Source: Cyclobacterium lianum (lineage in GTDB: Bacteria; Bacteroidota; Bacteroidia; Cytophagales; Cyclobacteriaceae). Taken from it: 64,000 nt of DNA. Shown one piece after another: positions 1-7,897 of the stretch (its first letter is position 1; the number at the start of each line of letters is the position of its first letter). Under the pieces are notes generated by a model. The model made no database searches. It saw only the letters and a list, made by a program, of their open reading frames with translations, and was not told the origin of the DNA. The position numbers and the translations under genes were made by a program. Location: the NCBI RefSeq assembly GCF_900143075.1, contig NZ_FRCY01000018.1, positions 1-64,000 of the forward strand, read 5' to 3'.

Positions 1-738
1 ATCAGCCCCCTATTGAGCAATATCCTGCTGGATTTGCTGGACAAGGAACTGGACAGGCGAAACCTGAAATACGTCCGTTACGCTGATGATTTCAGTATCT
101 ACACCAAGTCAAAGAAGGAAGCCAGAAAAGTGGGCAACGAGATTTATCTCTTTTTAAGAGATAAGCTCAGATTGCCCATCAACAGGGAGAAAAGCGGTAT
201 CCGAAGACCTTCCAATTTTGAGTTGTTGGGACATGCATTTGTACCGACATATCAGAAGGGGGACAAAGGAAAATACCAGCTGGTGGTGAAGAAGAGCAGC
301 TGGGAATCACTCAAGCGAAAGCTCAAACAGATTACCAAGAAAACCAGACCGTACAGTTTCGAGGAACGGCTTCACAAACTCAGAGAAGTCTGGATGGGAT
401 GGGTGAACAACTACCGGTTGGCAAGTATTCATGCCAAACTCAAACAGATTGACGAGTGGTTGAGAAACCGAGTTCGCTATTGTATCTGGCATGATTGAGG
501 ACAAAGCGGGAGCTTTGGGCCAGGAATGCGGGGAGAGCCTGAGCGGAAACGCAAAAACCTGATCAGATTGGGCGTGGACCAAGACCATGCGTATGCTTGG
601 AGTCGTACCAGAAAAGGTGGATGGGCGGTAGCTCAGAGTCCGATTCTGATTACTACGATCACTTTATCCCGCCTAAGGAGGAAAGGGTATGAATCCATGC
701 TTTCCTATTACCTCAAATCTCAACCCACAATCCAGTGA
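1..738 (+). pseudogene. Group II intron reverse transcriptase/maturase, 3' part, disrupted
   Basis: Reading frame 1 is open from the first base, so the gene starts upstream of the window. It shows the end of the reverse transcriptase palm (SPLLSNILLD, then the catalytic YADD motif in YVRYADDFSIY at about 68-102) and the thumb/maturase region (HKLREVWMGWVNNYR). An in-frame TGA at 496-498 follows IWHD. The same frame continues after the stop to the natural stop at 736-738 and encodes the usual maturase C-terminus (PERKRKNLIRLGV, AYAWSRTRKGGW, SPIL). About 14 codons including the stop lie between IWHD and PERKR, where family members normally have about three residues, so a short insertion of roughly 33 bases with a stop is inferred. 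The protein is probably inactive; the intron may be a relic or depend on another maturase. Confidence 0.85.
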
Positions 739-817
739 ACCGCCGAGTACGAGACCCGTACGCTCGGTGGTGTGAGGGGTGCTCCGCAGGCTTATGGCCT
801 GCGGCCATCCACTCGAT
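737..817 (+). ncRNA. Group II intron domains V and VI and 3' end
   Basis: Directly after the maturase stop lies a domain V-like hairpin (739-773) with paired arms CCGCCGAGTACG and CGTACGCTCGGTGG around a GAGAC loop. Next comes a domain VI-like hairpin with perfect arms at 784-791 and 797-804. The sequence then runs to CTCGAT at 812-817, the kind of AT/AY ending expected at a bacterial group II intron 3' splice site. The exact boundary is inferred. The intron end lies 10 bases before the stop codon of the oppositely oriented HEPN gene. Confidence 0.75.
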
Positions 818-826
818 TGTAAACAG

Positions 827-1459
827 CTACTTCTTATAAGCACCTTGGGTAGCATTGTTTTCAATCAGTGTCTTATAGTATTCCATAAGAGGAATAATAT
901 TATGATAGACAATGTTAAAATCATCGTATATAATGTCTCGATAAGTTCCATGTGCAATATCATTTCTGGGTTCAACCAATTTCTTGTCAATGAAATTTTC
1001 ATTTGCAGCGAAATGTGATTCGTCTAATCCCAATGATAATAGAATATCTCTGAGTACATTAAACTTCAAATTGGATTTTGTCTCAATTACATCTTTATCA
1101 TAAATCTTACAAGCCTTTTGACCACTATTCAATATTTCATCAATCAGATTAATGCATTCTTCAATTCCATTTCCTTTGTTTAACCTTTTTATATAAGAAA
1201 GCGCAACAAAGTTCATTTGTAGATTATCCAGTGGTATTTTCTTTGTTGAAATAAAGCTAATGAATATTGAAGAAGCCATTTTCACAAAGCCTTCCCAATG
1301 AGCATAGCTTAATGCAATGCCTCCTCTGACCAATGGGGCTATCCTTGTCGAATTACGATTGTTTTCAATAATAAATTTGAAATCAACAATTTCCTTCTTT
1401 CGCCATTGAATATCATTGTCGAGTTTATCTTGAAGCTCTATTAAAGTTCGAACCTTCAT
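827..1459 (-). CDS. HEPN-domain protein, MAE_28990/MAE_18760-like
   Basis: A 210-residue all-alpha protein. It resembles the MAE_28990/MAE_18760 HEPN family, recognised by the N-terminal segment with GGIALSYAHWEGFVK (about 46-60) and the C-terminal R-x4-H motif in EPRNDIAHG (Arg165, His170), the RNase signature of HEPN toxins. The start codon overlaps the stop of the upstream DUF262 gene by four bases (1456-1459), so the two are probably translationally coupled. HEPN proteins of this type are predicted endoribonucleases in defence and toxin systems; RNase activity here is inference from the motif. The region is very AT-rich: one hand-counted 60-base line (1021-1080) is 30% G+C, against 47% for line 9061-9120. 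The intron inserted next to its 3' end could have altered the last few codons. Confidence 0.8.
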   Translation of the reverse strand: MKVRTLIELQDKLDNDIQWRKKEIVDFKFIIENNRNSTRIAPLVRGGIALSYAHWEGFVKMASSIFISFISTKKIPLDNLQMNFVALSYIKRLNKGNGIEECINLIDEILNSGQKACKIYDKDVIETKSNLKFNVLRDILLSLGLDESHFAANENFIDKKLVEPRNDIAHGTYRDIIYDDFNIVYHNIIPLMEYYKTLIENNATQGAYKK

Positions 1460-2550
1460 GAAAATATTTCTTGACCAATTGAAATAGTTTTAGGTAATCG
1501 ACCAGCTGCACTATATCCTTTCCAACTTATGTTGTCATCTGAAATTTTTTGCCAACAATCAATTATTTTCTGTCTGATTTGATCACCATGTTCCTCCCAA
1601 TGGTCAATCTTCTTTGCTACACCAAGTGCAACCATTTCAAAAGCCGAGACTATAAATCCTCCGTAAAAAATATCCTTCTCTAAATTATATCGTTTAAACG
1701 CATCATCACCAACTTTCTCCTTTATGAGTTTAAATGTTCTTTCAAACAGTTCTTTGGTTTCATCCCATGAATCAAAATTGGCATCAAAATACTTTACCGT
1801 CATGTCATCGAGGAAATTACCTAAATCTATAACTGAACTCATTTCAGAAGGTTCCGTATCTTTTAGAACCAAAAATCTTGAAACTAATTCCTTATCATAT
1901 TGCTCATCAATATTTTTATCCGAAATATTAATAGTTTCCAGAAACGGTTTATATTCTGAAAGTTCTTTTAACTTTTCAAAATACTCTTCATTGCTCATTA
2001 TGAGAAGGCAATTGCGAACCTCTTGAGGGGTTAAAGAACTTCCTCCCGTATTTAATCTTTGAAACAACTCATATTTACTACTTGCATCACTTTCCTTCTG
2101 AATTATCACAAAATTAAGGCGGCTTCTTTTGAAATACCTTTGTTGAGCTTCAGTGAAGGAATTATCATCTTCTGTATCCCACACCTTATTTTCAAGGGAA
2201 GGAAGTAAGTTTGTTTTAGTTAATTTTAAAGCAGGTACAAGATCATAATCATTGTTCCTAAGTGTTCCAATAAATTCAAATATTGTAGAAAGTCTTTGAA
2301 GACCGTCAACTACATCCCAAACACCATCAGTTCTCTGTGCAACAAAGATTGATGGAATGGGAATATTGAGAAGTATTGATTCAATCAATTTGGATTTTTG
2401 ATTGTCACTCCAGCGATAAAATCTTTGGAACTCTGGATGGATATCAAGATCCCCATCGGAATACATGCTTAATATCTCACCTATTGACATACTAAGGTTT
2501 TCAGTATGTATTTCTTTTGATTTTGATTCTATTTCTTCTTGTAATGTCAT
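1456..2550 (-). CDS. DUF262 (GmrS/ParB-fold) domain protein
   Basis: A 364-residue protein with an N-terminal DUF262 domain. The conserved block FQRFYRWSDNQKSKLIES (41-58) is followed by PIPSIFV and the signature DGLQRLST (82-89), a variant of the family motif DGQQR. DUF262 is the ParB/Srx-fold NTP-using domain of GmrS and related anti-phage proteins such as SspE and BrxU. The usual C-terminal DUF1524 HNH nuclease is absent. Here the effector role is probably taken by the overlapping HEPN gene downstream, so DUF262 would be sensor or regulator and HEPN the RNase; that division of labour is inference. The pair sits between a group II intron and an IS91-type element and shares an AT-rich composition, which suggests horizontal acquisition. 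Confidence 0.85.
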   Translation of the reverse strand: MTLQEEIESKSKEIHTENLSMSIGEILSMYSDGDLDIHPEFQRFYRWSDNQKSKLIESILLNIPIPSIFVAQRTDGVWDVVDGLQRLSTIFEFIGTLRNNDYDLVPALKLTKTNLLPSLENKVWDTEDDNSFTEAQQRYFKRSRLNFVIIQKESDASSKYELFQRLNTGGSSLTPQEVRNCLLIMSNEEYFEKLKELSEYKPFLETINISDKNIDEQYDKELVSRFLVLKDTEPSEMSSVIDLGNFLDDMTVKYFDANFDSWDETKELFERTFKLIKEKVGDDAFKRYNLEKDIFYGGFIVSAFEMVALGVAKKIDHWEEHGDQIRQKIIDCWQKISDDNISWKGYSAAGRLPKTISIGQEIFS

Positions 2551-2565
2551 TTTAGTAATTGTTTA

Positions 2566-2598
2566 CAACGTAAAGAGTTTTAAACGCAATCTAGCAAA
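2566..2598 (-). promoter_or_regulatory. Possible promoter of the DUF262-HEPN pair
   Basis: On the minus strand a TTTG (2595-2598) is followed after 21 bases by TTACGTTG (2566-2573). This approximates the Bacteroidota -33 TTTG / -7 TAnnTTTG pattern with two mismatches in the -7 box. It would give a leader of about 10 bases before the DUF262 start. The match is weak. Confidence 0.3.
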
Positions 2599-2855
2599 AA
2601 AAAAACTATTTATTTAAAGCTATCAAGATTGCGGTTAAAACTTAGTTGGACTAAGCCGGTGCTTTTCTATGGGCATTTATGTTTCTTCATTTGGATGATT
2701 TTTGGCGGTGAGACCGCAGAACCCTCAATCAAGTTTTCTAAAATCCCCGGCTTTCGGATTTTTCCAATGCTATAAGGGCAGTCCTTTCCCATTAACGCCG
2801 TTACGTTCTGATTTTTTGATCATGATTTCAAAGAACTTTTCTATCTATCGGCATA
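2599..2855. other. Non-coding spacer with a hairpin, possible IS91 end
   Basis: No gene is seen between the DUF262 promoter and the transposase stop. A short hairpin GCGGT/ACCGC sits at 2705-2717 and is followed by the tetranucleotide GAAC (2719-2722). IS91-family elements end in hairpins and insert next to GAAC or CAAG, so this could mark an element end. The true boundary cannot be fixed without a second copy. Confidence 0.3.
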
Positions 2856-4031
2856 TCAGGGCTCCTTGCCTTTCCCTTTTGCCAGGCCGTAAACCATCCT
2901 TCCACGATTGCAACAGGTACACCTGAAAGGATCCCGGCCAAGTATTTCTTCCAAAATCTCATAGGTGGACAATCCCTGGTAGAAGGAAATGAACCTCGTT
3001 ATTCTCAGCAACCTGAAACATTCCTCCATTTTGGTTTTGCTGTTCGCCGATGACATGATCCCGTAATACCTTATCTTGTAAAATCCGTTGGGAAGTACAT
3101 GTTGCATGAACCTGCGGATAAATTCTGCACATGGAAGGTCCATGATTTTGGTCTTGTTGTCCCTGTAATCCTTCCACCTGAATTTTACCGTAGTGGCGTT
3201 TACCGATACTATCCTGCTGTTACTGATGGCCACCCTGTGGGTGTACCTGCCCAGATAGCTGACCACCTGGTTGGCCCCTTTGAATGTTTTTTTGATATAA
3301 ACATGCCAGAACTTTGAATAAGCTTCCTTTTTTAAAATTCCCATAGCAGCATACAGGCATTTCTGTTTTTCAGGTACCCTCAGCTGGTTTGCCTCCAGGG
3401 CAAAGAAAAGCTTTTCCATGAATATGCCCCTGAATATCTGTGAGAGGGCTTTCACGGGCACAAAGAACATTTTTTTGGCTGCCACCCACTCCATGTGGTC
3501 GAGATCAGGCCCTCCGGCAGGTACCAGCATATGGATATGGGGGTGGTAATTGAGTGCCTGTCCCCAAGTGTGCAATACAGACAGACAGCCGCTTTCCACT
3601 CCAAGGAAGGCAGGGTTTGAAGCTGCTTTCTTTACTGCAAGTGCCGAAGAGGCAAAGAGCATGCTATAACATTCCCGCTGGTTGAGGTAAAACAGAGGCT
3701 TGAGGAATTCAGGAACCGTGAATACTACATGAAAATACCTTACCGGGAGCAGCCTGCACTTCAGCTTTTCTACCCATAACAGCTGTTTTACATACTGGCA
3801 CTTGGGGCAATGACGGTTCCGGCAGCTATTATAACTCGTACGGGTATCACCACAGGTATCACAGGTAAGGGTGTGGCTGCCCATTTTTGAGGTCCTGCAG
3901 TGCAGGATATCATTATATGCTCTCATCTGGTCCGTGCAAAGCCTTCCCCTTATCAGGAAGTTTTCCTTTTGGGATCTCAGAATGTCGGAGAGTTCTGTGT
4001 CGCCATTCCTTTGGTTGACCGTTTCCATCAC
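2856..4031 (-). CDS. IS91-family HUH transposase
   Basis: A 391-residue rolling-circle transposase. The N-terminal zinc-binding region has cysteines at 57, 60, 70, 75 and 78 (CDTC, then SCRNRHCPKC). The HUH metal-binding motif is HPHIH at 163-167. The catalytic tyrosines fit the Y2 pattern YLGRY (Tyr259 and Tyr263), followed by THRVAIS. Length is normal for the family and I see no frameshift, so it is probably intact. It nicks single-stranded DNA at the element origin and moves the element by rolling-circle replication, possibly carrying flanking DNA. Its start overlaps the recombinase stop by four bases, which implies coupled expression. Confidence 0.92.
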   Translation of the reverse strand: MMETVNQRNGDTELSDILRSQKENFLIRGRLCTDQMRAYNDILHCRTSKMGSHTLTCDTCGDTRTSYNSCRNRHCPKCQYVKQLLWVEKLKCRLLPVRYFHVVFTVPEFLKPLFYLNQRECYSMLFASSALAVKKAASNPAFLGVESGCLSVLHTWGQALNYHPHIHMLVPAGGPDLDHMEWVAAKKMFFVPVKALSQIFRGIFMEKLFFALEANQLRVPEKQKCLYAAMGILKKEAYSKFWHVYIKKTFKGANQVVSYLGRYTHRVAISNSRIVSVNATTVKFRWKDYRDNKTKIMDLPCAEFIRRFMQHVLPNGFYKIRYYGIMSSANSKTKMEECFRLLRITRFISFYQGLSTYEILEEILGRDPFRCTCCNRGRMVYGLAKGKGKEP

Positions 4032-4837
4032 AGTTCATCCAGGGGACTTTTAATCTGAGAGGGGTCTAAGTTGCTTACATGCAGGTAAACCGAGGTCGTT
4101 CTAAGCGATCTGTGGCCCAAGAGTTCCTGAATCACCCTGATATTGGTCCCCTGCTCAAGAAGATGGGTGGCAAAGGAATGCCGAAGGGTATGGAAAGAGG
4201 CCTGTTTCTTTATCCCGCATTCACGAAGGGATTTTTTGAGTACACTCTGAGCACTTCCGGGGCTATAGACAGTGCCTGCTGTCTGGCCTTCAAAAAGATA
4301 GGTCTTGGGCCGGTAGTACCTGTAATACTCCCGGAGCTTTTCCAACAGCCCTTTGGGAAGCAGGGTGTACCGGTCTTTGTTTCCTTTACCCCCACGGACC
4401 TTTAACTGCATCCTGTCGCTGTCGATATCTCCCAACTTCAGGCTGATCACCTCGCTCAGCCTTAACCCGGAGGCATAGGTGAGTGCAATCAGGCAATAAT
4501 GTTTTCGGTTTCTGATCCGGTTGAGGATAAGCGATATCTCTTCTTTTGAAAAAACAACCGGAAGCTGCTTGGGGCGTTTTGGCCGTTTGATCTTTACCGG
4601 GTCCCAATCCCTGCCGAGAACATCTTTGAAAAGAATTTTGAAGGCACTGATGGTCTGGTTGATACCCGAGGCCGAAAGATTTTTTGTCTCAACCTTATGG
4701 AAAAGATAGGCTTTTAACTCGGCAATGCTGATGTGTTCGGGACTTTTCCCAAAATGACTGGATACTGTGGATACCAGGGCAATATAGCTCTTGATACTTC
4801 TGGGAGAGTAGTTTCTGATCTGCATCTCCTCATACAT
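4028..4837 (-). CDS. Tyrosine-type site-specific recombinase (integrase)
   Basis: A 269-residue tyrosine recombinase. The N-terminal SAM-like core-binding domain (1-85) is followed by a catalytic domain with the full residue set: Arg126 (ASGLRLSE), Lys151 (GKGNKDR), His216 and Arg219 (HTLRHSFATHLLE), His242 (LGHRS) and nucleophile Tyr251 (SVYLHV). It is intact and slightly shorter than XerC/XerD. The four-base overlap with the IS91-type transposase suggests it serves the element, perhaps resolving circular intermediates, rather than acting as the chromosomal Xer protein. That role is inference. Confidence 0.9.
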   Translation of the reverse strand: MYEEMQIRNYSPRSIKSYIALVSTVSSHFGKSPEHISIAELKAYLFHKVETKNLSASGINQTISAFKILFKDVLGRDWDPVKIKRPKRPKQLPVVFSKEEISLILNRIRNRKHYCLIALTYASGLRLSEVISLKLGDIDSDRMQLKVRGGKGNKDRYTLLPKGLLEKLREYYRYYRPKTYLFEGQTAGTVYSPGSAQSVLKKSLRECGIKKQASFHTLRHSFATHLLEQGTNIRVIQELLGHRSLRTTSVYLHVSNLDPSQIKSPLDEL

Positions 4838-5569
4838 CTGTTGACGTAGGCTTTTTTTTCCATGATAAGTAAAGTTTAAAGATGTTACATGAATAAAAAT
4901 AAGCTATATCACTGATATTAAGCGTATTAAAAAAATAAAATGTGATAAAACTACCGACGCAGGAGGTTTTGTTCAACTCGTATATCTGTTTACCAAAATT
5001 ATATAAATCCAGCAAGAGGGTGCTGGATCTGTATACCCTTTTTGAATTTAATAGAAATCACCAACTTTACCCAGGCCTCCCTGATTATTTGTGCGTTCAA
5101 ATTAATCATTTCGGATTAGGAGGCAAGCAAAATTTCGACATTTTATTTCGATTTTGAGGTGAATCGTCGCAGCTTCATGGAAGCTTTTTACTCCTTTTTT
5201 TATACAACGCTTCACCTAAAAGGTACACCGCAGAATAAAACAAATGAGCGGTTGAAACTTTGAAGCGAATTGTTGAATCTCCGGATTGAAGCAGTGAGTT
5301 TCTGAAACGAGGCATTGATGTTCAAAACCGCAGGTAGGGGCTTATTAAGTTGGTCAGGTAAAACAATTTCTTACGAAATTTTAGAAAGTACACTAATTGT
5401 GGTTGGGGCTTAAACTTATGTGCATAGGGTTAAAAACAAACCAGATACGATGCATCAGTAAATGGCTTCCCAGTCAAATTAAAACCGGATAACGCCCAAG
5501 GAAATATGCCAAAAAAGCTGGAAAACCTGGCAGAGGATCTAACGGGATTAACATTAATAAAATGGTTTT
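4838..5569. other. Long non-coding spacer with hairpins
   Basis: No convincing gene in about 730 bases between the recombinase start and the tRNA-Val promoter. Two clear hairpins are present: arms ATCCAGCA/TGCTGGAT at 5007-5014 and 5021-5028, and arms AGCTTC/GAAGCT at 5171-5176 and 5180-5185 followed by a T-rich run, which looks like a factor-independent terminator on the plus strand. The stretch may contain the end of the IS91-like element or remnants of an integrated element next to the tRNA. Confidence 0.5.
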
Positions 5570-5601
5570 GTTGCGCAATTAAATGAATTCCCTTAATATT
5601 G
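5570..5601 (+). promoter_or_regulatory. Promoter of tRNA-Val
   Basis: GTTG (5570-5573), 20 bases, then TAATATTG (5594-5601), close to the Bacteroidota TAnnTTTG -7 box. The mature tRNA begins 13 bases downstream, as expected for a short 5' leader. Confidence 0.5.
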
Positions 5602-5613
5602 CACACAGAACCC

Positions 5614-5688
5614 AGGTCGTTAGCTCAGTTGGTTCAGAGCGCTGCCTTGACAGGGCAGAGGTCACCAGTTCGAGCCTGGTACGACCTA
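5614..5688 (+). tRNA. tRNA-Val (anticodon GAC)
   Basis: A full cloverleaf can be drawn by hand. Acceptor arms are AGGTCGT (5614-5620) and ACGACCT (5681-5687) with discriminator A5688. The D arm is GCTC...GAGC, the anticodon stem CTGCC/GGCAG encloses the loop TTGACAG with anticodon GAC at 5649-5651, and the T stem ACCAG/CTGGT encloses TTCGAGC. The 3' CCA is not encoded, so it is added after transcription. GAC reads valine codons GUC/GUU. The gene borders the mobile block on its left, a typical integration hot spot. Confidence 0.95.
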
Positions 5689-5697
5689 CTTTTTTTC
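5689..5697 (+). terminator. T-run after tRNA-Val
   Basis: A run of seven T residues follows the tRNA directly (5691-5697). With the tRNA fold upstream this may suffice for termination before the convergent cbpM gene. Confidence 0.4.
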
Positions 5698-5702
5698 TAC
5701 CC

Positions 5703-5999
5703 TTATTGGTGGCGGTTTAATTTTCGATTCAGCATATCTACCTCCTCCTTCAACGCTTTAATTTTCTCCTGCAAGTGTACAATGGCCTGAAGGCCTTCCA
5801 AATTGATCTCCATATCATAATGTAATCGGGAAAGCCGCTCCAATTCGGCGACCTGATCCGGCAGGATATAACTTTTTTCTTCTACTATGATTACCTCGCA
5901 CAGGCCGTAATCCGATAGCTCCCGGACAAATGAGATTTCTACTCCACAGGTTTCACAAAACAAGTCTACGGGAATGTAAGATTTATCTGAGTTATTCAT
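5703..5999 (-). CDS. cbpM: Chaperone modulator CbpM-like protein
   Basis: A 98-residue protein with the layout of CbpM: an N-terminal MerR-like helix-turn-helix region ([21 protein letters not shown], broken by [14 protein letters not shown]) and a C-terminal helical, coiled-coil-like tail (about 60-98). CbpM binds the J-domain of CbpA and blocks its co-chaperone activity. The gene overlaps the upstream cbpA-type gene by eight bases (5992-5999), so the two products are made together, which supports the assignment. Confidence 0.75.
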   Translation of the reverse strand: MNNSDKSYIPVDLFCETCGVEISFVRELSDYGLCEVIIVEEKSYILPDQVAELERLSRLHYDMEINLEGLQAIVHLQEKIKALKEEVDMLNRKLNRHQ

Positions 6000-6921
6000 G
6001 GGTTTTCAGGTTTGCCAATTGCGTAAACAGCTTTTTTTCCTCTTCACTGAGGTGTCTGGGGATGTTGATCTGATAAGTTAAATATAAATCTCCGAAAATA
6101 TCGTCTTTTTTATACAAAGGAAATCCTTTGCCCTTCAATTTTACCTTAGATCCATTTTGGGTTCCGGCTGGTACCTTAAGCTTTACTTTTCCTGTCAGCG
6201 TGTCCACCAGGATTTCACCACCAAGCACGGCGGTGTATAAACCAATTTTCTCCGTTTTATACAGATCATTACCCTCTCGCTTATAGATTGGATCGGGCAA
6301 AATCCGGAAGGTAATGTACAGATCGCCACCTGGGCCACCATTTACCCCCTCACCACCGTGGCCTTTTATCCTGATCGTCTGACCATCTTCTACTCCGGCG
6401 TGAATCGTTAACCGGATTTTTTTCCCGTTGATATCGAGGGTTCTTTTATGCGTGGTAAATACTTCCCGCAGGGGCAATTCCAAATGGGCGTTGAGGTCCT
6501 GCCCTTTAAACCGGATTCGTGAACCTGACCGGGTGCTACCGCCCCCAAAGCCGGCTCCGCCAGCTCCGAAAAGGGATTCAAAGAAATCAGAAAATCCGCC
6601 CTGACCAAACGCCTGCTCGAAGTCTTCGGAACTGTATTGCTGGGACCTGCCTCTCTCACGGCTGCGACCCGCTCCCCCCTGCTGATAAGCATCGGCATGT
6701 TTCCACTCCTTACCAAACTGGTCGTATTTTTTTCGTTTCTCAGGATCGCTCAGGACCTCATTGGCTTCATTGATGGCCTGAAACTTCCTTTGGGCTTCCT
6801 TATCATCCGGGTTAAGGTCGGGATGGTATTTTCTGGCCAATTTTCTGTAGGCCTTCTTAATTTCTTCCTGGCTGGCATTTCTGGGTATTTCCAACAGGCT
6901 GTAATAGTCTATAAAATCCAT
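5992..6921 (-). CDS. cbpA: DnaJ-type co-chaperone, CbpA-like
   Basis: A 309-residue class II J-protein. The J-domain occupies residues 1-70 with the HPD motif at 33-35 ([10 protein letters not shown]), which stimulates DnaK ATPase activity. A Gly/Ser-rich linker (about 78-132) follows, then the two beta-barrel client-binding domains ([46 protein letters not shown]). The DnaJ zinc-finger cysteines are absent, as expected for CbpA. It lies 33 bases after the M48 protease gene and overlaps the cbpM-like gene, so all are probably one stress operon. Confidence 0.92.
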   Translation of the reverse strand: MDFIDYYSLLEIPRNASQEEIKKAYRKLARKYHPDLNPDDKEAQRKFQAINEANEVLSDPEKRKKYDQFGKEWKHADAYQQGGAGRSRERGRSQQYSSEDFEQAFGQGGFSDFFESLFGAGGAGFGGGSTRSGSRIRFKGQDLNAHLELPLREVFTTHKRTLDINGKKIRLTIHAGVEDGQTIRIKGHGGEGVNGGPGGDLYITFRILPDPIYKREGNDLYKTEKIGLYTAVLGGEILVDTLTGKVKLKVPAGTQNGSKVKLKGKGFPLYKKDDIFGDLYLTYQINIPRHLSEEEKKLFTQLANLKTHE

Positions 6922-6954
6922 TTTACTTTACCTTTGAGCTGAAAATATTTTGAA

Positions 6955-7890
6955 TCAAAACTGTTCTAAAATAGCAATTCTCTTTTCTATGGGAGGATGC
7001 GTTGCAAACAAACCAGTAATGGCAGACATCAAACCAGAGGATTTATCTGGTCGGTTCTCAATGAACAACTCCGCTACATCATCACTTTTCACGGTTTCCA
7101 CCCTATAGTTACCGGAGATTTTACGTAATGCTGCTGCGAGCGCCCAGGGTTTTTTGGTCATTTCGGCCGCTCCACTATCGGCCATGTATTCCCGTTTGCG
7201 CGAAATGGCAAATCGGAAAAGCATACTCAACAGGAAGGCTACAAAGGCAATGACCATAGCGATCAGAAGGGCCCGGTTGTCATTTTTACCTCTCCGCCTG
7301 CCGGCTCCGAATAGCATACTTCTGAAAAGGATCTGAGCAATAAAAGAAAAAATCCCCACAAAGATAATGGAGATTATCAGCAGCCTCACGTCCTTATTGC
7401 GAATGTGCATCAGTTCATGGGCAATAACGCCTTCCAGTTCCTCATCATTGAGGGTATCGATGATTCCCCTGGTTAATGTGACAGTATAGGTCTTTTCATT
7501 GATGCCACTTGCGAAAGCATTCAGTGCCTGGTCTTCTATGATATTTACTTTTGGCATGCGCATGCCTTTGCTGATACAAAGATTTTCTACCAGATTGTAC
7601 ACGCGCAAGTTATCCTTTCTCTCCAATGGCCTCGCCCCTGCTGCACTGCTGATCATTTTCGAATGAAAGAAATACGCAATGACAAACCAGATACCCACAG
7701 CAATCAGTACTCCCGGAATGGTCTGCACAAAGGTGTCATTGACCGAGACATTGCCTGAATCCGCTGGAAGGGTGAAATACAGAAATGCGTAAACCGCACC
7801 CAGGAGCAAGAGCGGAAAGCCAAGCAACAGCAATACAGACCGTGTGTTATTCCTTTGTATCTGGGTCTGAATCCCGATATAGCCAGCCAT
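6955..7890 (-). CDS. M48-family membrane zinc metalloprotease (HtpX-like)
   Basis: A 311-residue integral membrane protease. N-terminal transmembrane segments are near 18-40 and 57-76, with two more near 170-190 and 208-228. The zinc site is HELMH (158-162), with a third ligand expected in the helix containing KREYMADSGA. M48 proteases of this type degrade damaged membrane proteins, with the active site on the cytoplasmic side. It follows lemA by seven bases. LemA plus M48 protease is a recurrent pair in bacteria, so functional linkage is likely although its mechanism is unknown. Confidence 0.9.
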   Translation of the reverse strand: MAGYIGIQTQIQRNNTRSVLLLLGFPLLLLGAVYAFLYFTLPADSGNVSVNDTFVQTIPGVLIAVGIWFVIAYFFHSKMISSAAGARPLERKDNLRVYNLVENLCISKGMRMPKVNIIEDQALNAFASGINEKTYTVTLTRGIIDTLNDEELEGVIAHELMHIRNKDVRLLIISIIFVGIFSFIAQILFRSMLFGAGRRRGKNDNRALLIAMVIAFVAFLLSMLFRFAISRKREYMADSGAAEMTKKPWALAAALRKISGNYRVETVKSDDVAELFIENRPDKSSGLMSAITGLFATHPPIEKRIAILEQF

Positions 7891-7897
7891 CTATCGC

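Larger units (their letters stand above)
2856..4837 (-). mobile_element. IS91-like element with accessory tyrosine recombinase
   Basis: Two overlapping genes read on the minus strand: a tyrosine recombinase (first) and an HUH transposase (second), joined by an ATGA overlap at 4028-4031. IS91-type rolling-circle elements of Bacteroidota are often found with such an upstream recombinase. The coordinates cover only the genes. The element ends were not identified, because IS91 elements have no inverted repeats or target duplications to read. Confidence 0.75.

Noticed and set aside
1-498. Retron or diversity-generating RT
   Set aside because: The RT continues into a maturase domain and is followed directly by group II intron domains V and VI.
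526-738. A separate 70-residue gene after the reverse transcriptase
   Set aside because: It is in the same frame as the upstream RT piece and encodes the normal maturase C-terminus, so it is the rest of a broken gene.
5599-5790. Open frame across the tRNA-Val region
   Set aside because: It covers the complete tRNA cloverleaf and the antisense of the cbpM-like gene and has no protein resemblance.
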